From positions 124,001 to 188,000 of the forward strand of contig JAPOHD010000020.1 of NCBI GenBank assembly GCA_026671195.1: a stretch of 64,000 bases of DNA. Direction: 5' to 3'. The notes below the pieces were generated by a model. That model saw only the letters and a list, made by a program, of their open reading frames with translations, searched no databases and was not told the DNA's origin. Positions 41,972 through 50,657 of the stretch are shown one piece after another. Positions within the stretch are counted from its first letter, which is position 1. Every line of letters starts with the position of its first letter. The DNA comes from Draconibacterium aestuarii (lineage in GTDB: Bacteria > Bacteroidota > Bacteroidia > Bacteroidales > Prolixibacteraceae). The translations under genes and the position numbers were made by a program.

Positions 41972-43114
41972 ATGTCATTTACCAATTTAGGATTAGCACC
42001 GGCTTTATTCGATGTATTAGCCGAAAAACAGTACGCCAAAGCCTATCCCATTCAACAAGCAGCTATACCGGCCATATTAAAAGGAAAAGATGTGTTGGGC
42101 ATTGCCGCAACGGGCTCAGGGAAAACAGCCAGTTTTGTATTGCCTTTGTTGAGCAACCTGCAGAACAATTTAGTGACCAAAAACCGGCACGTAAGCGTTT
42201 TGGTTGTTGTTCCAACCCGCGAGTTGGCGGTACAGGTGCAGAAGGTGTTCCAGACTTTTTCGTCGGGGCTTCCGCAAAAGGTGAAGTCGATGGCAGTTTA
42301 TGGAGGTGTTTCTGTAAATCCGCAAATGATAGCCCTGCAGGGGGTTAACGTTTTGGTTGCCACACCGGGCAGATTGCTGGAACTGGTAGAATCGAAGGCG
42401 GTACATTTATCGGCCGTAAAAACACTTGTTCTTGACGAAGCCGATAAAATGTTAAACCTGGGCTTTAAGGACGAAATGAACCGAATAATTGCCTTGTTGC
42501 CTCAAAAACGCCAAAATCTGTTGTTCTCGGCTACGTTAAACGACGATTTGGATAGCATTACGCAGGTACTTTTACACCAACCGGAGGTAATTAAAATTGC
42601 TCCCCAAAAAGAAACGCCTGCACTCATCAATCAGGTGGCGTATTTTGTTCAGGAAGAGAAAAAAGGACCACTTTTGCGTTATCTGTTAAAAAATAACGGC
42701 TGGCAACAGGTACTGGTGTTTGCCTCGTCGGGATTTCGTGCCGATGCCATTGCCGATAAATTGATTAAAAACGGAATTGATGCCGAAGCCATTCACGGGA
42801 AAAAAAGCCAGTGGGTAAGAACCGAAGCTTTGCGTCAGTTTAAAGCGGGCGAAATTCAGGTGTTGGTAAGCACCGATTTATTAGCGCGTGGCATCGACAT
42901 TGAATTTTTACCCTGCGTAATTAATTACGAATTGCCCCGATCGCCCAAAGACTACATTCACCGTATTGGAAGAACCGGTCGTGCCGAATCGCCAGGTGAT
43001 GCCATTTCTCTGGTTACTCCCGATGAGGAACATCATTTTAAGATTATCCAGAAGAAAATGGGTAGAATGGTGGAACGAATCGAAACAGAAGACCTGAATT
43101 TAAAGGGCTACTAA
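41972..43114 (+). CDS. DEAD-box RNA helicase, RhlE-like
   Basis: 380 residues. Q motif region SFTNLGLAPALFDVLAEKQY ... PIQQAAIP, motif I AATGSGKT (Walker A at 46-52), Ia PTRELAVQV, Ib TPGRLLE, II DEADKML, III SAT, V ARGIDI, VI HRIGRTGRAE. It unwinds short RNA duplexes using ATP, probably in ribosome assembly, RNA decay or cold adaptation. It stops soon after motif VI with only a short tail, unlike full RhlE or DeaD proteins with long C-terminal RNA-binding extensions. Transcribed alone, downstream of a repeat cluster. Confidence 0.95.
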   Translation: MSFTNLGLAPALFDVLAEKQYAKAYPIQQAAIPAILKGKDVLGIAATGSGKTASFVLPLLSNLQNNLVTKNRHVSVLVVVPTRELAVQVQKVFQTFSSGLPQKVKSMAVYGGVSVNPQMIALQGVNVLVATPGRLLELVESKAVHLSAVKTLVLDEADKMLNLGFKDEMNRIIALLPQKRQNLLFSATLNDDLDSITQVLLHQPEVIKIAPQKETPALINQVAYFVQEEKKGPLLRYLLKNNGWQQVLVFASSGFRADAIADKLIKNGIDAEAIHGKKSQWVRTEALRQFKAGEIQVLVSTDLLARGIDIEFLPCVINYELPRSPKDYIHRIGRTGRAESPGDAISLVTPDEEHHFKIIQKKMGRMVERIETEDLNLKGY

Positions 43115-43200
43115 TTTTTACGCCCTCCTTTTATTCCGGAAGTTGGCCAACACAGGAGGACGGTGGATGAGAATTATAAAATCGGGGTTATGATGCCCCC

Positions 43201-43668
43201 TTATTCTCCCCTATCAAAAAGTTCCTCCAACACTTTTTTACGGTAGTCAAAAATCTCATTTAGTTTGTTCCGGATGATGAGGGCATTGGCAATACTTCCA
43301 AGAAAACCCAAAGGTGGCCGGTAACTTACAATGTCGTGCATAAGTACGCCATTTTCGGTTTCTGCAATACGATGCTGATGATGCCAAAGGGCATACGGCC
43401 CTACCCTCTGTTCATCAACAAAATAATGTTTGTCTGCCACATGTGTAATTTCAGTTACCCACGTGGTTGGAATACCCAACACCGGACGCACGCGATACGC
43501 AATAATCATCCCTTCGTACATTTTATCGGGTAAATCCGGGGTGCGAATATCAAAGCCCATGTAGTCGGGCGTAATCTTTTTCAAATTTTTTGGCGACGAA
43601 ATAAAATCCCATACTTCTTCCAGGTTTGCATGCAGAATCTGCTCGCGTTCAAATTGAAAAAATGCCAT
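43201..43668 (-). CDS. SRPBCC family (START-like) protein
   Basis: 155 residues. FQFEREQILHANLEEVWDFI and SSPKNLKKITPDYMGFDI form the start of the helix-grip fold. The long C-terminal helix region follows ALIIRNKLNEIFDYRKKVLE. A large hydrophobic cavity for lipids or other ligands is typical. This subgroup is often annotated as a ligand-binding SRPBCC protein. It is nine bases downstream of the DUF302 gene on the same strand, so they form an operon. Confidence 0.85.
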   Translation of the reverse strand: MAFFQFEREQILHANLEEVWDFISSPKNLKKITPDYMGFDIRTPDLPDKMYEGMIIAYRVRPVLGIPTTWVTEITHVADKHYFVDEQRVGPYALWHHQHRIAETENGVLMHDIVSYRPPLGFLGSIANALIIRNKLNEIFDYRKKVLEELFDRGE

Positions 43669-43677
43669 GTAGTTCCT

Positions 43678-44073
43678 TTACGATTTTAGCTTACTGATTA
43701 CCCGTTTTAGTTTTTCCTGCACTTCGGAAGCCAAACCACCCAATTCTTCATTTTGTATGGCCGACATCGATGCAATGGGATCCACTGCTGACACCTCAAT
43801 GGTCCCGTCCTGGTTTTCTTCCACGACTACATTACAGGGAAGAAACACCCCCACTTTGTCTTCCGCACTCAGGGCTTTATAAGCAAATTGCGGATTACAG
43901 GCCCCCAAAATTTTATACTTCTTAAAATCAACATCCAATTTGTTTTTTAAGGTAGCCGCAACATCAATTTCGGTAAGCACGCCAAAACCTTCGTTTTTTA
44001 ACCCGGCTGTTACCAGCTCAATTGCTTCATCAAAACTTTTTCCTTTTACCACCTGACTGAAATAATAGCTCAT
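43678..44073 (-). CDS. DUF302 domain protein
   Basis: 131 residues. SFDEAIELVTAGLKNEGFGV, LTEIDVAATLKNKLDVDF, KILGACNPQFAYKALSAEDK and VGVFLPCNVVVEENQDGTIE are the hallmark segments of the DUF302 domain. ALSAEDKVGVFLPCNV carries a conserved Cys. The fold is a small alpha+beta protein, role unknown; in some bacteria DUF302 proteins travel with sulfur or redox genes. First gene of a two-gene operon with the SRPBCC protein. Confidence 0.9.
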   Translation of the reverse strand: MSYYFSQVVKGKSFDEAIELVTAGLKNEGFGVLTEIDVAATLKNKLDVDFKKYKILGACNPQFAYKALSAEDKVGVFLPCNVVVEENQDGTIEVSAVDPIASMSAIQNEELGGLASEVQEKLKRVISKLKS

Positions 44074-44340
44074 TGTATCCTGTTTTTTTTAAATTTTATT
44101 ACTCGTCCCGGAATGTAATTCGTATCCGGGTTATTAACCTGTTTGTTTGGTAAGATAAACAAAACCCGACGGAAATAGTTTTAACCGTCAGAAATCAATA
44201 CAGATGAACTTTCGGCCCCGTTGCATACAAACAATCTGATTTCACGGTTCCGTATTTTTCCATTACACATCTCCTTTGCTCAAAAGAACATGGTTCATAC
44301 AATAGCATCCATTTAATGTCCTCATTTCTTCAGGAAATTC

Positions 44341-44348
44341 TATTTTTG
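44341..44348 (+). promoter_or_regulatory. Possible -7 promoter box of the GH92 gene
   Basis: TATTTTTG fits TAnnTTTG and lies 25 bases before the chosen start at 44373; no strong -33 box. It supports the downstream start, since the alternative ATG at 44316 would lie upstream of this box. Confidence 0.4.
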
Positions 44349-44372
44349 CAACTCAAAGTCAAAATAAAGAAA

Positions 44373-46619
44373 ATGAAAGCTACACTGTTTTTTCTAGTCA
44401 TAACTACCCTTGCAATAGGTTGTACACCAACTTCAACAACAACAAAATCCGATTTCGATCCACTGCAGTTTGTCGATCCATTTATTGGAACCGGTTTTCA
44501 CGGACATACTTTCCCCGGTGCCACAGTTCCGTTTGGAATGGTGCAATTGAGTCCCGACACGCATATTATGGGCTGGGATGCCAGTAGTGGTTATCATTAC
44601 GAAGATTCAACCCTGTATGGTTTTAGTCATACACACTTAAGCGGCACCGGCATTGGCGATATGGGCGATGTACTTCTGCTCCCCTATTCCAATACCGATC
44701 AGTTAAAGCCTGTGGGAACATTCGATAAAAATGACGAGTCGGCCACTCCGGGCTATTATAAAGTGCAGCTGAATAACTTCGGTGTTACGGCTGAATTAAC
44801 GGCTACCAAACGGGTTGGCTTTCACCGCTATTCCTATAAAAATGCGGAAGAAAGAAAAGTAATGCTCAACCTGGGGCATATTCTTCAACCCAACTGGGGA
44901 CACCGGATTATAGAAAACTCATTTCGTAAAATTAATGACAGAACGTTTGAAGGTGTGCAAAAAACAAGTGGCTGGGCCAGCGACCATCTGATTGCCTACC
45001 GCATTGAATTTGCTGAGCCTGTGGAAAATTTCGCGGTTTATTCTGAAAATGAAAAAACCGATAAAACGGAATTATCGGGTCGCGACATTCAGGTTTATAT
45101 GCAATTTGCCAGCTCAAAAGAACCGCTGTTGGTAAAAGTGGCACTTTCGGTGGCAGATGAAAAGGGAGCCGCACAAAACCTGCAGGCCGAATTACCGGGC
45201 TGGGATTTTGAAACCACTGTTGATGAAACGCAGAAAGAGTGGAGAGCAGCTTTGCACGGAATAGAAATCAGTACGGACGATGAAGAAGTAAAAACCAATT
45301 TTTATACTGCCCTCTATCATTCCATGATGTCGCCGTTTACTTATCAGGATGTGGATGGCCGCTATCGGGGCATGGATAAATCCATAAAAACCGCACCCGA
45401 AGGATTTACCAATTACTCGGTGTTTTCGTTGTGGGATACCTTCCGTGCCTTTCATCCTTTAATGACGATCATTCGCCCCGGGAAGGCAGGAGAATGGGCC
45501 GGGTCGCTGGTGCAGAAATACCTTGAAGGAGGACTTTTACCCAAATGGCCGCTGGCATCTAATTACACAGGAACGATGGTGGGCTACCCGGCCACTTCGG
45601 TTTTGGCCGATGCACTTACCAAAGGACTGGTGCCCGAAGCTGATTTAAAAACATGGCTCGAAGCCGCAGTAACTTCTTCCACCTACCAGGCAAAATGGCT
45701 TGAAAAAGTGAAAGGAACCCGTGAAGAAAACGTGATGTCGAAACACATCTATTTTAAAGAGAAATACGGTTTTGTTCCGGCTGATTCCATTTCAGAATCT
45801 GTATCGTGGGGAGTAGAAATGGCTTACTACGACTGGTGTATAGGAAAAATTGCCGAGGCTGCCGGCGATGAAAAAACAGCGGCACTCTACTTCAAAAATG
45901 CGGAAAACTACAAATTATATTTCGACGAAAGTACTGGTTTTATGCGTGGAAAAAACAGCGACGGCAGCTGGCGTACTCCCTTTCATCCACGCTTTTCGGA
46001 GCACGAAAAAAGCGATTACGTGGAAGGAAATGCTTACCAGTGGAGCTACTTTGTTCCGCACGATATTGAGAACCACATTAAAATGTACGGCGGTAAAAAC
46101 AATTTTGAAATTCAGCTGGACACCTTGTTTACTACCAGTTCGGAAATTGAAGGAGAAAATGCCTCGGGAGATATTACAGGTTTGATCGGACAGTATGCAC
46201 ACGGCAATGAGCCCAGCCACCACATGGCTTATCTGTACAACTGGACCAATTCGGGCTGGAAGACCCAAAACTACCTCGACCAGATTTTATACGACTTTTA
46301 CCTGCCAACGCCTGCCGGAATTATTGGGAACGAAGACTGCGGACAAATGTCGGCCTGGTATGTACTCAGCGCCATTGGTTTTTACCAGGTTTGCCCGGGC
46401 GATCCGACTTACACCATTGGCCGCCCTTTGGTTGACACAGCCAAAATACAGGTTCCGGGTGGTGTTTTTGAAATTGTGGCTCACAATAATTCAAGGGATA
46501 ATAAATTTGTAGAAAAGGTGGTATTGAATGGCACAGCGCTCGAAGAACCCTTCTTTTCTCACAGTGATCTGATGAAAGGCGGCAAGCTGGAGTTTTTTAT
46601 GAGTGCTGTGCATGAGTAA
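44373..46619 (+). CDS. GH92 family alpha-mannosidase, lipoprotein
   Basis: 748 residues from the start at 44373, which opens a lipoprotein signal (lipobox AIGC, C17). GH92 enzymes remove alpha-linked mannose by inversion using calcium. Motifs: VDPFIGTGFHGHTFPGATVP and FGMVQLSPDTHIMGWDASSG at the N-terminus, LWDTFRAFHPL near 360, GNEPSHHMAYLYN with E613 and IGNEDCGQMSAWYVLSAIGF with D655 near the general acid/base residues. It is probably a surface or periplasmic enzyme acting on high-mannose N-glycans or mannan oligosaccharides. It fits functionally with GH18, MFS and GH130 genes at 55-59 kb, though 9 kb apart. Confidence 0.95.
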   Translation: MKATLFFLVITTLAIGCTPTSTTTKSDFDPLQFVDPFIGTGFHGHTFPGATVPFGMVQLSPDTHIMGWDASSGYHYEDSTLYGFSHTHLSGTGIGDMGDVLLLPYSNTDQLKPVGTFDKNDESATPGYYKVQLNNFGVTAELTATKRVGFHRYSYKNAEERKVMLNLGHILQPNWGHRIIENSFRKINDRTFEGVQKTSGWASDHLIAYRIEFAEPVENFAVYSENEKTDKTELSGRDIQVYMQFASSKEPLLVKVALSVADEKGAAQNLQAELPGWDFETTVDETQKEWRAALHGIEISTDDEEVKTNFYTALYHSMMSPFTYQDVDGRYRGMDKSIKTAPEGFTNYSVFSLWDTFRAFHPLMTIIRPGKAGEWAGSLVQKYLEGGLLPKWPLASNYTGTMVGYPATSVLADALTKGLVPEADLKTWLEAAVTSSTYQAKWLEKVKGTREENVMSKHIYFKEKYGFVPADSISESVSWGVEMAYYDWCIGKIAEAAGDEKTAALYFKNAENYKLYFDESTGFMRGKNSDGSWRTPFHPRFSEHEKSDYVEGNAYQWSYFVPHDIENHIKMYGGKNNFEIQLDTLFTTSSEIEGENASGDITGLIGQYAHGNEPSHHMAYLYNWTNSGWKTQNYLDQILYDFYLPTPAGIIGNEDCGQMSAWYVLSAIGFYQVCPGDPTYTIGRPLVDTAKIQVPGGVFEIVAHNNSRDNKFVEKVVLNGTALEEPFFSHSDLMKGGKLEFFMSAVHE

Positions 46620-46688
46620 TTTTTTATTGTAAAAAAGATTAACAGATAATCCTATTAGTAAGGTGGCTTCAAGTTACCGCTTATCATT

Positions 46689-46731
46689 ATTTCCCCTCTT
46701 GTTCTCAATCAGTACAGGAGGGGAAATTTTG
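46689..46731 (+). terminator. Intrinsic terminator after the GH92 gene
   Basis: atttcccctcttg pairs with caggaggggaaat (one mismatch), followed by tttt. It lies 70 bases after the stop. Confidence 0.65.
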
Positions 46732-46905
46732 TTTGCAGACATTTCCGTTGCTTTCCCTCCATCATCTCAGCTGTCTTATTGAACCATAACCTTCACAAAA
46801 TTGTGGAGTCTGAAAAACCTGCCTTCTTACTGATTATCAGTCCTATTGCACGTTATCATACATTTTCGTAAATTGTATAGAACAACTCACCTGTAATACC
46901 AGTTT

Positions 46906-47676
46906 ATGATCACCCTGTCTCCAACCAGGTTTCATAAAAAATTCCTTCCTTTCGCCTGTGCGTTGTTCTTTGTTTTGTGTACTTCCGAAAACACAAAAGC
47001 TCAGACAATTATCTTCAAAAAAGATGGTTCTCAAATTGTAGCGGGCCAAATAATTATTTCAAGCGATATCATTTCATTTCAAATCGATTCGGATACCACC
47101 GCGCGTAAGAAGTTCATTGGAATAAGCGCAGTTGACAGCATTCGTTATGCCGATGGAACCATGAAATATTTTAAATCGGAGCCCCTTCAAACGGTTAAAA
47201 AAGAAGAAAATTACGAATACAATCCGAAGAACTTTGCAGGGATAAATATGTGGCCCCTGTTTTATTCAAGAATAAATGTGTACTACGAAAGATTGTTCTG
47301 GGGAAATAAAATGGGTTTCAGAAACTACTTTATGTTTGATGTCGGTTCAACCCCTCCGTCGTATTACACAATCAATCGTTCGGCACAGTTTTATTACAGT
47401 GCCGGCATCAATTTCTATTTCCATCAATCTTACTTTTCCCGTTTGGGCGTGGGTGTATCCTATCTAACCGGTAATTTTGAATCCGATTACTGGTATCATT
47501 ACGATCCATATTCGGATTCCCAAAACTACCAGACATCCGGAATAATTCTAAATACTTCGTATAGCTACAAAGTTTACAATCAACTTCATGCTGCAATGGT
47601 TGTGCAGGTACCGATTGGATTTAAAGAATTCGAAGATCCGCTGAACGTTCAACTCGAAATTTCATTCCACTTCTAA
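46906..47676 (+). CDS. Outer-membrane-like beta-barrel protein
   Basis: 256 residues. The N-terminus carries a signal peptide after a short lead (FLPFACALFFVLC, cleaved near KAQ). A small domain IIFKKDGSQIVAGQIIISSD is followed by a barrel-like C-terminal region rich in alternating aromatic strands (YSRINVYYERLFWGNKMGFR, FYYSAGINFYFHQSYFSRLG, ILNTSYSYKVYNQLHAAMVV) that ends VQLEISFHF with a terminal Phe. It is likely in the outer membrane. Ten bases separate it from the large lipoprotein gene, and a radical SAM gene follows that, so the three form one operon. Confidence 0.75.
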   Translation: MITLSPTRFHKKFLPFACALFFVLCTSENTKAQTIIFKKDGSQIVAGQIIISSDIISFQIDSDTTARKKFIGISAVDSIRYADGTMKYFKSEPLQTVKKEENYEYNPKNFAGINMWPLFYSRINVYYERLFWGNKMGFRNYFMFDVGSTPPSYYTINRSAQFYYSAGINFYFHQSYFSRLGVGVSYLTGNFESDYWYHYDPYSDSQNYQTSGIILNTSYSYKVYNQLHAAMVVQVPIGFKEFEDPLNVQLEISFHF

Positions 47677-47686
47677 AAACCGCCAC

Positions 47687-49360
47687 ATGAAAACAAAAAA
47701 GACAGGAAAAGAAAAGTTCGATTACAAAACAAATTACCCGTCAAAACCTTACAAATGGCCGCCGTTTATAAAACTTATTTCATGGATATTGATTGTTGCG
47801 CTTTTGAACCTGACCGGAGCCTGTAAAAACTATTTTAAAGTAACCGAATCCACACAGCCAGTTTCAGAAAGTTTAGATGAACTTCAGCAACAAAACAAAA
47901 CGTTTATTCTGCACCTCGAAAAACAGACCTGGGAGTTTGAGGACCTTAAAATCGTAGAAAATGAGCTACGTGGAAATGCCTACAAAACCTACCAATCGCC
48001 AATATTGGTTCCGGTAGTGCCCAACAAACCCAATCGCTACGACAAAAAAAGCTTCGAGACAAGGATACTGAATGAGGTTCATATCTATACTTCTGAACTT
48101 AACCGAACTGATTATGCCAAAGTTGCCATCCCGCTTTCGGCCATTCAACGTGTTGAAATTTATGAAAAGGACAAGAAAGCCACCAATTCATCCTACATTT
48201 TGGGAGGTATCGGAATTGGGGTACTTGCCTATGGCCTTCTGGTAATCATAGTTGCCCTTACAAAATCGTCGTGCCCCTTTATTTACGATCTCAACCAGGA
48301 AGAACCTCAACTTATTGGTGAAATCTATAGCGGAAGCGTTCAACCTGCCCTGGAGCGACACGATTTTCTGCCGCTACCCTACTCCGGAGAAACACATGAA
48401 TATAAATTAAAAATTACCAACGAAGCGCAGGAGATACAACATACCAATTTAATGGAATTGTGGTATTTCGAGGGCGACACATCGATTTTAACAGACAAGT
48501 ATGGGAACTGCTCTTCTACAAACCATCTACTTGCACCGGAAAAAGTAACCAACTTAAAAGGCGAGGACGTTTTGAATTTGATTCGGGAGCAAGACCAGTT
48601 TTTTTATACCACCAATGAAATTACGGGCGAATTATCGGAAACAGATGGAATAGTGCTGGAATTTCCCAAACCGGAGAATACAGAAAATGCCAAACTCGTT
48701 ATCCGGGCAAAAAATTCAATTATCCTGGATTATATGATGGGACAATTTCAGATGCAATTTGGCGATTTGTACCATAAATGGGGAAAAAGACAAAAAAAAG
48801 CCTCACGCGAGGATTTGATGCAATGGTCGTACAATCAAAATGTTCCGCTCGCACTCGCAGTTGAGAGAAACGGCGAATGGGAAACCATCGATCACTACAA
48901 CCTCGTTGGCCCGATGACTTTTAAAAAGGACATTTTGTCGATTCCCTTGGATGGCACCGAATCGGATCCTTTACGCGTAAAACTGGAGGCCGGCAATTTT
49001 TTCTGGGAAATTGATTATGCTGCCATAGACTATTCTCCCGATCAGGAAATAAACTACCGGATTATTCCGGTACAGTCGGCAATCACCCAAAATGGGAATG
49101 ACGTATGCAAGCTGCTGAGAAAAGACGACAAGAAGTACTACACTCAACCCGAAATTGGCGATGAAGCAATAGTTACTTTCAATTTACCCGCAACGGCAAC
49201 CGGCGAAGGTTCACTTCTTCTCCACAGTAAAGGTTGGTACCAGATCATTCGAAATCCATCAGGGAAAGCCGACCGCGAATACCTTGAAACCTTCCGAAAT
49301 CCGGGGCGTTTTAATGAATTTGTAAATGACCACATTCAGTCGTTAACCGGCAAAGAGTAA
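47687..49360 (+). CDS. Large lipoprotein of unknown function next to a radical SAM gene
   Basis: 557 residues. A 26-residue charged N-terminus precedes a hydrophobic stretch (FIKLISWILIVALLNLTGAC); C46 would be the lipidated Cys, with an unusually long n-region. A second hydrophobic segment is at ~168-190 (YILGGIGIGVLAYGLLVIIV). Then follow SSCPFIYDLNQEEPQLIGEI and HEYKLKITNEAQEIQHTNLM. These two signatures recall a widely distributed, unnamed family of large secreted proteins that I remember as containing 'SCPFIY...' and '...NEA.E...' blocks; no function is known to me. The C-terminal part is beta-rich. Middle gene of a three-gene operon. Confidence 0.75.
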   Translation: MKTKKTGKEKFDYKTNYPSKPYKWPPFIKLISWILIVALLNLTGACKNYFKVTESTQPVSESLDELQQQNKTFILHLEKQTWEFEDLKIVENELRGNAYKTYQSPILVPVVPNKPNRYDKKSFETRILNEVHIYTSELNRTDYAKVAIPLSAIQRVEIYEKDKKATNSSYILGGIGIGVLAYGLLVIIVALTKSSCPFIYDLNQEEPQLIGEIYSGSVQPALERHDFLPLPYSGETHEYKLKITNEAQEIQHTNLMELWYFEGDTSILTDKYGNCSSTNHLLAPEKVTNLKGEDVLNLIREQDQFFYTTNEITGELSETDGIVLEFPKPENTENAKLVIRAKNSIILDYMMGQFQMQFGDLYHKWGKRQKKASREDLMQWSYNQNVPLALAVERNGEWETIDHYNLVGPMTFKKDILSIPLDGTESDPLRVKLEAGNFFWEIDYAAIDYSPDQEINYRIIPVQSAITQNGNDVCKLLRKDDKKYYTQPEIGDEAIVTFNLPATATGEGSLLLHSKGWYQIIRNPSGKADREYLETFRNPGRFNEFVNDHIQSLTGKE

Positions 49361-49416
49361 CCAAAATGTAACTCTATTTGATTTTGAAAAGACACCGACA
49401 TAACGGAAAAGCCCAA

Positions 49417-50574
49417 ATGATTTACGGCTCAAGTGCGTGGCTGATACAAAAAAGACTGCTCCTGTTCATTTTTGTGCAAATGCTTAAAGTGAGCGGCAAT
49501 CCGGTACATGCATTCAAAGGAATTGTCCGGCTTAGAAAACTGCGACGCGATGCACATGGTAATAAAGTCATTTCAAAATTTGTAAAAGCAAATAAACGGT
49601 ATTACTGGGTTACCGATTTCCCCGGTTTTCCAACGGCCAACTTGAAATACATTTTGCAAGGGGAATTTGAGCGCCAGCAAAACTCATCTCCCGAAAAACA
49701 TCTCCTAATTCCGCAACAAACCCTTATCTGGGGAATAACCAACCGCTGTGCGTTAAGATGCAGTCACTGTTACGACTGGGACAATATTGATACTCACGAG
49801 CACTTAAACAGCGAACAGCTACACCAAATCCTTCAAAAAATTGAAGAACATGGAATCCGACATGTGCAGCTTAGCGGCGGGGAACCTTTGGCAAGGTTTG
49901 ATGATCTGATTTCTATTCTGAACAAAGCCGCTGATAAAATTGATTTCTGGCTTCTGACATCAGGCTTTGGATTAACTGCTGAAAAAGCAAAAGCGTTAAA
50001 AGAAGCGGGATTAAGAGGTGTAAATATCAGCCTCGACCACTGGGATGAGGAGCAACACAATCTTTTCCGGAACAACGCTAAAAGTTATTCAGAAGCCTGC
50101 AACGCAGTTAAACACTGCCGCGAAGCAGGTATACTTGTAAGCCTCTCGCTGTGTGCCACACGCGAATTTATTAGCGAAGAAAACCTGCAGAAATATGCCC
50201 GGCAAGCCAGAAACATGGGAGCAAATTTTATCCGGATCCTGGAGCCTCGCGCTGTTGGGCATTTTTCAAACCAGAACGTTCAGCTAAGGAGTCTCCATAT
50301 TCAACTCATCAGCAGTTTTATGAAACGTATGAACTCAGATCCTGAGTACAAAGAATTTCCCATTGTTGTGTTTTTTGGATTTCACCAGCGTAAGCTGGGA
50401 TGTATGGGAGCAGGAAACCGTTATATGTACATCGATGCAAACGGAGAAATTCACGCCTGTCCGTTTTGCCGGGGATCGGTTGGAAATGTATTTTCAATAC
50501 CGCTCAACACCGCTATCGCAAAATTGAGGGACAATGGTTGTCAGGCATTTAAAATGTATTCGGAAAATACGTGA
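49417..50574 (+). CDS. Radical SAM enzyme with SPASM-like cysteine tail
   Basis: 385 residues from the ATG at 49417; a TTG at 49378 would add 13 residues. The radical SAM motif is C111-x3-C115-x2-C118 in GITNRCALRCSHCYDWD, with SAM-binding VQLSGGEPLARF and LRGVNISLDHWDEEQH. The C-terminal part has LGCMGAGNRYMYIDANGEIH followed by ACPFCRGSVGNV, a cysteine arrangement like a SPASM or twitch domain for an extra iron-sulfur cluster. The N-terminal ~100 residues are unassigned. Such enzymes mature peptides or proteins, or make cofactors. No precursor peptide is visible, so the neighbouring lipoprotein or barrel is a possible substrate; that is speculation. Confidence 0.88.
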   Translation: MIYGSSAWLIQKRLLLFIFVQMLKVSGNPVHAFKGIVRLRKLRRDAHGNKVISKFVKANKRYYWVTDFPGFPTANLKYILQGEFERQQNSSPEKHLLIPQQTLIWGITNRCALRCSHCYDWDNIDTHEHLNSEQLHQILQKIEEHGIRHVQLSGGEPLARFDDLISILNKAADKIDFWLLTSGFGLTAEKAKALKEAGLRGVNISLDHWDEEQHNLFRNNAKSYSEACNAVKHCREAGILVSLSLCATREFISEENLQKYARQARNMGANFIRILEPRAVGHFSNQNVQLRSLHIQLISSFMKRMNSDPEYKEFPIVVFFGFHQRKLGCMGAGNRYMYIDANGEIHACPFCRGSVGNVFSIPLNTAIAKLRDNGCQAFKMYSENT

Positions 50575-50607
50575 TAAAACATTGCGCGATTTTCAGTCAC
50601 CGCATAA

Positions 50608-50645
50608 AAATTCCCCTCCCTCCGTTTTCTGATGAAGGGGAATTT
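50608..50645. terminator. Bidirectional terminator between convergent genes
   Basis: aaattcccct (50608-50617) pairs exactly with aggggaattt (50636-50645) around an 18-base loop. A/T flanks on both sides allow use in both directions between the radical SAM gene and the M1 peptidase. Confidence 0.65.
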
Positions 50646-50657
50646 CATCCCGGCGAT

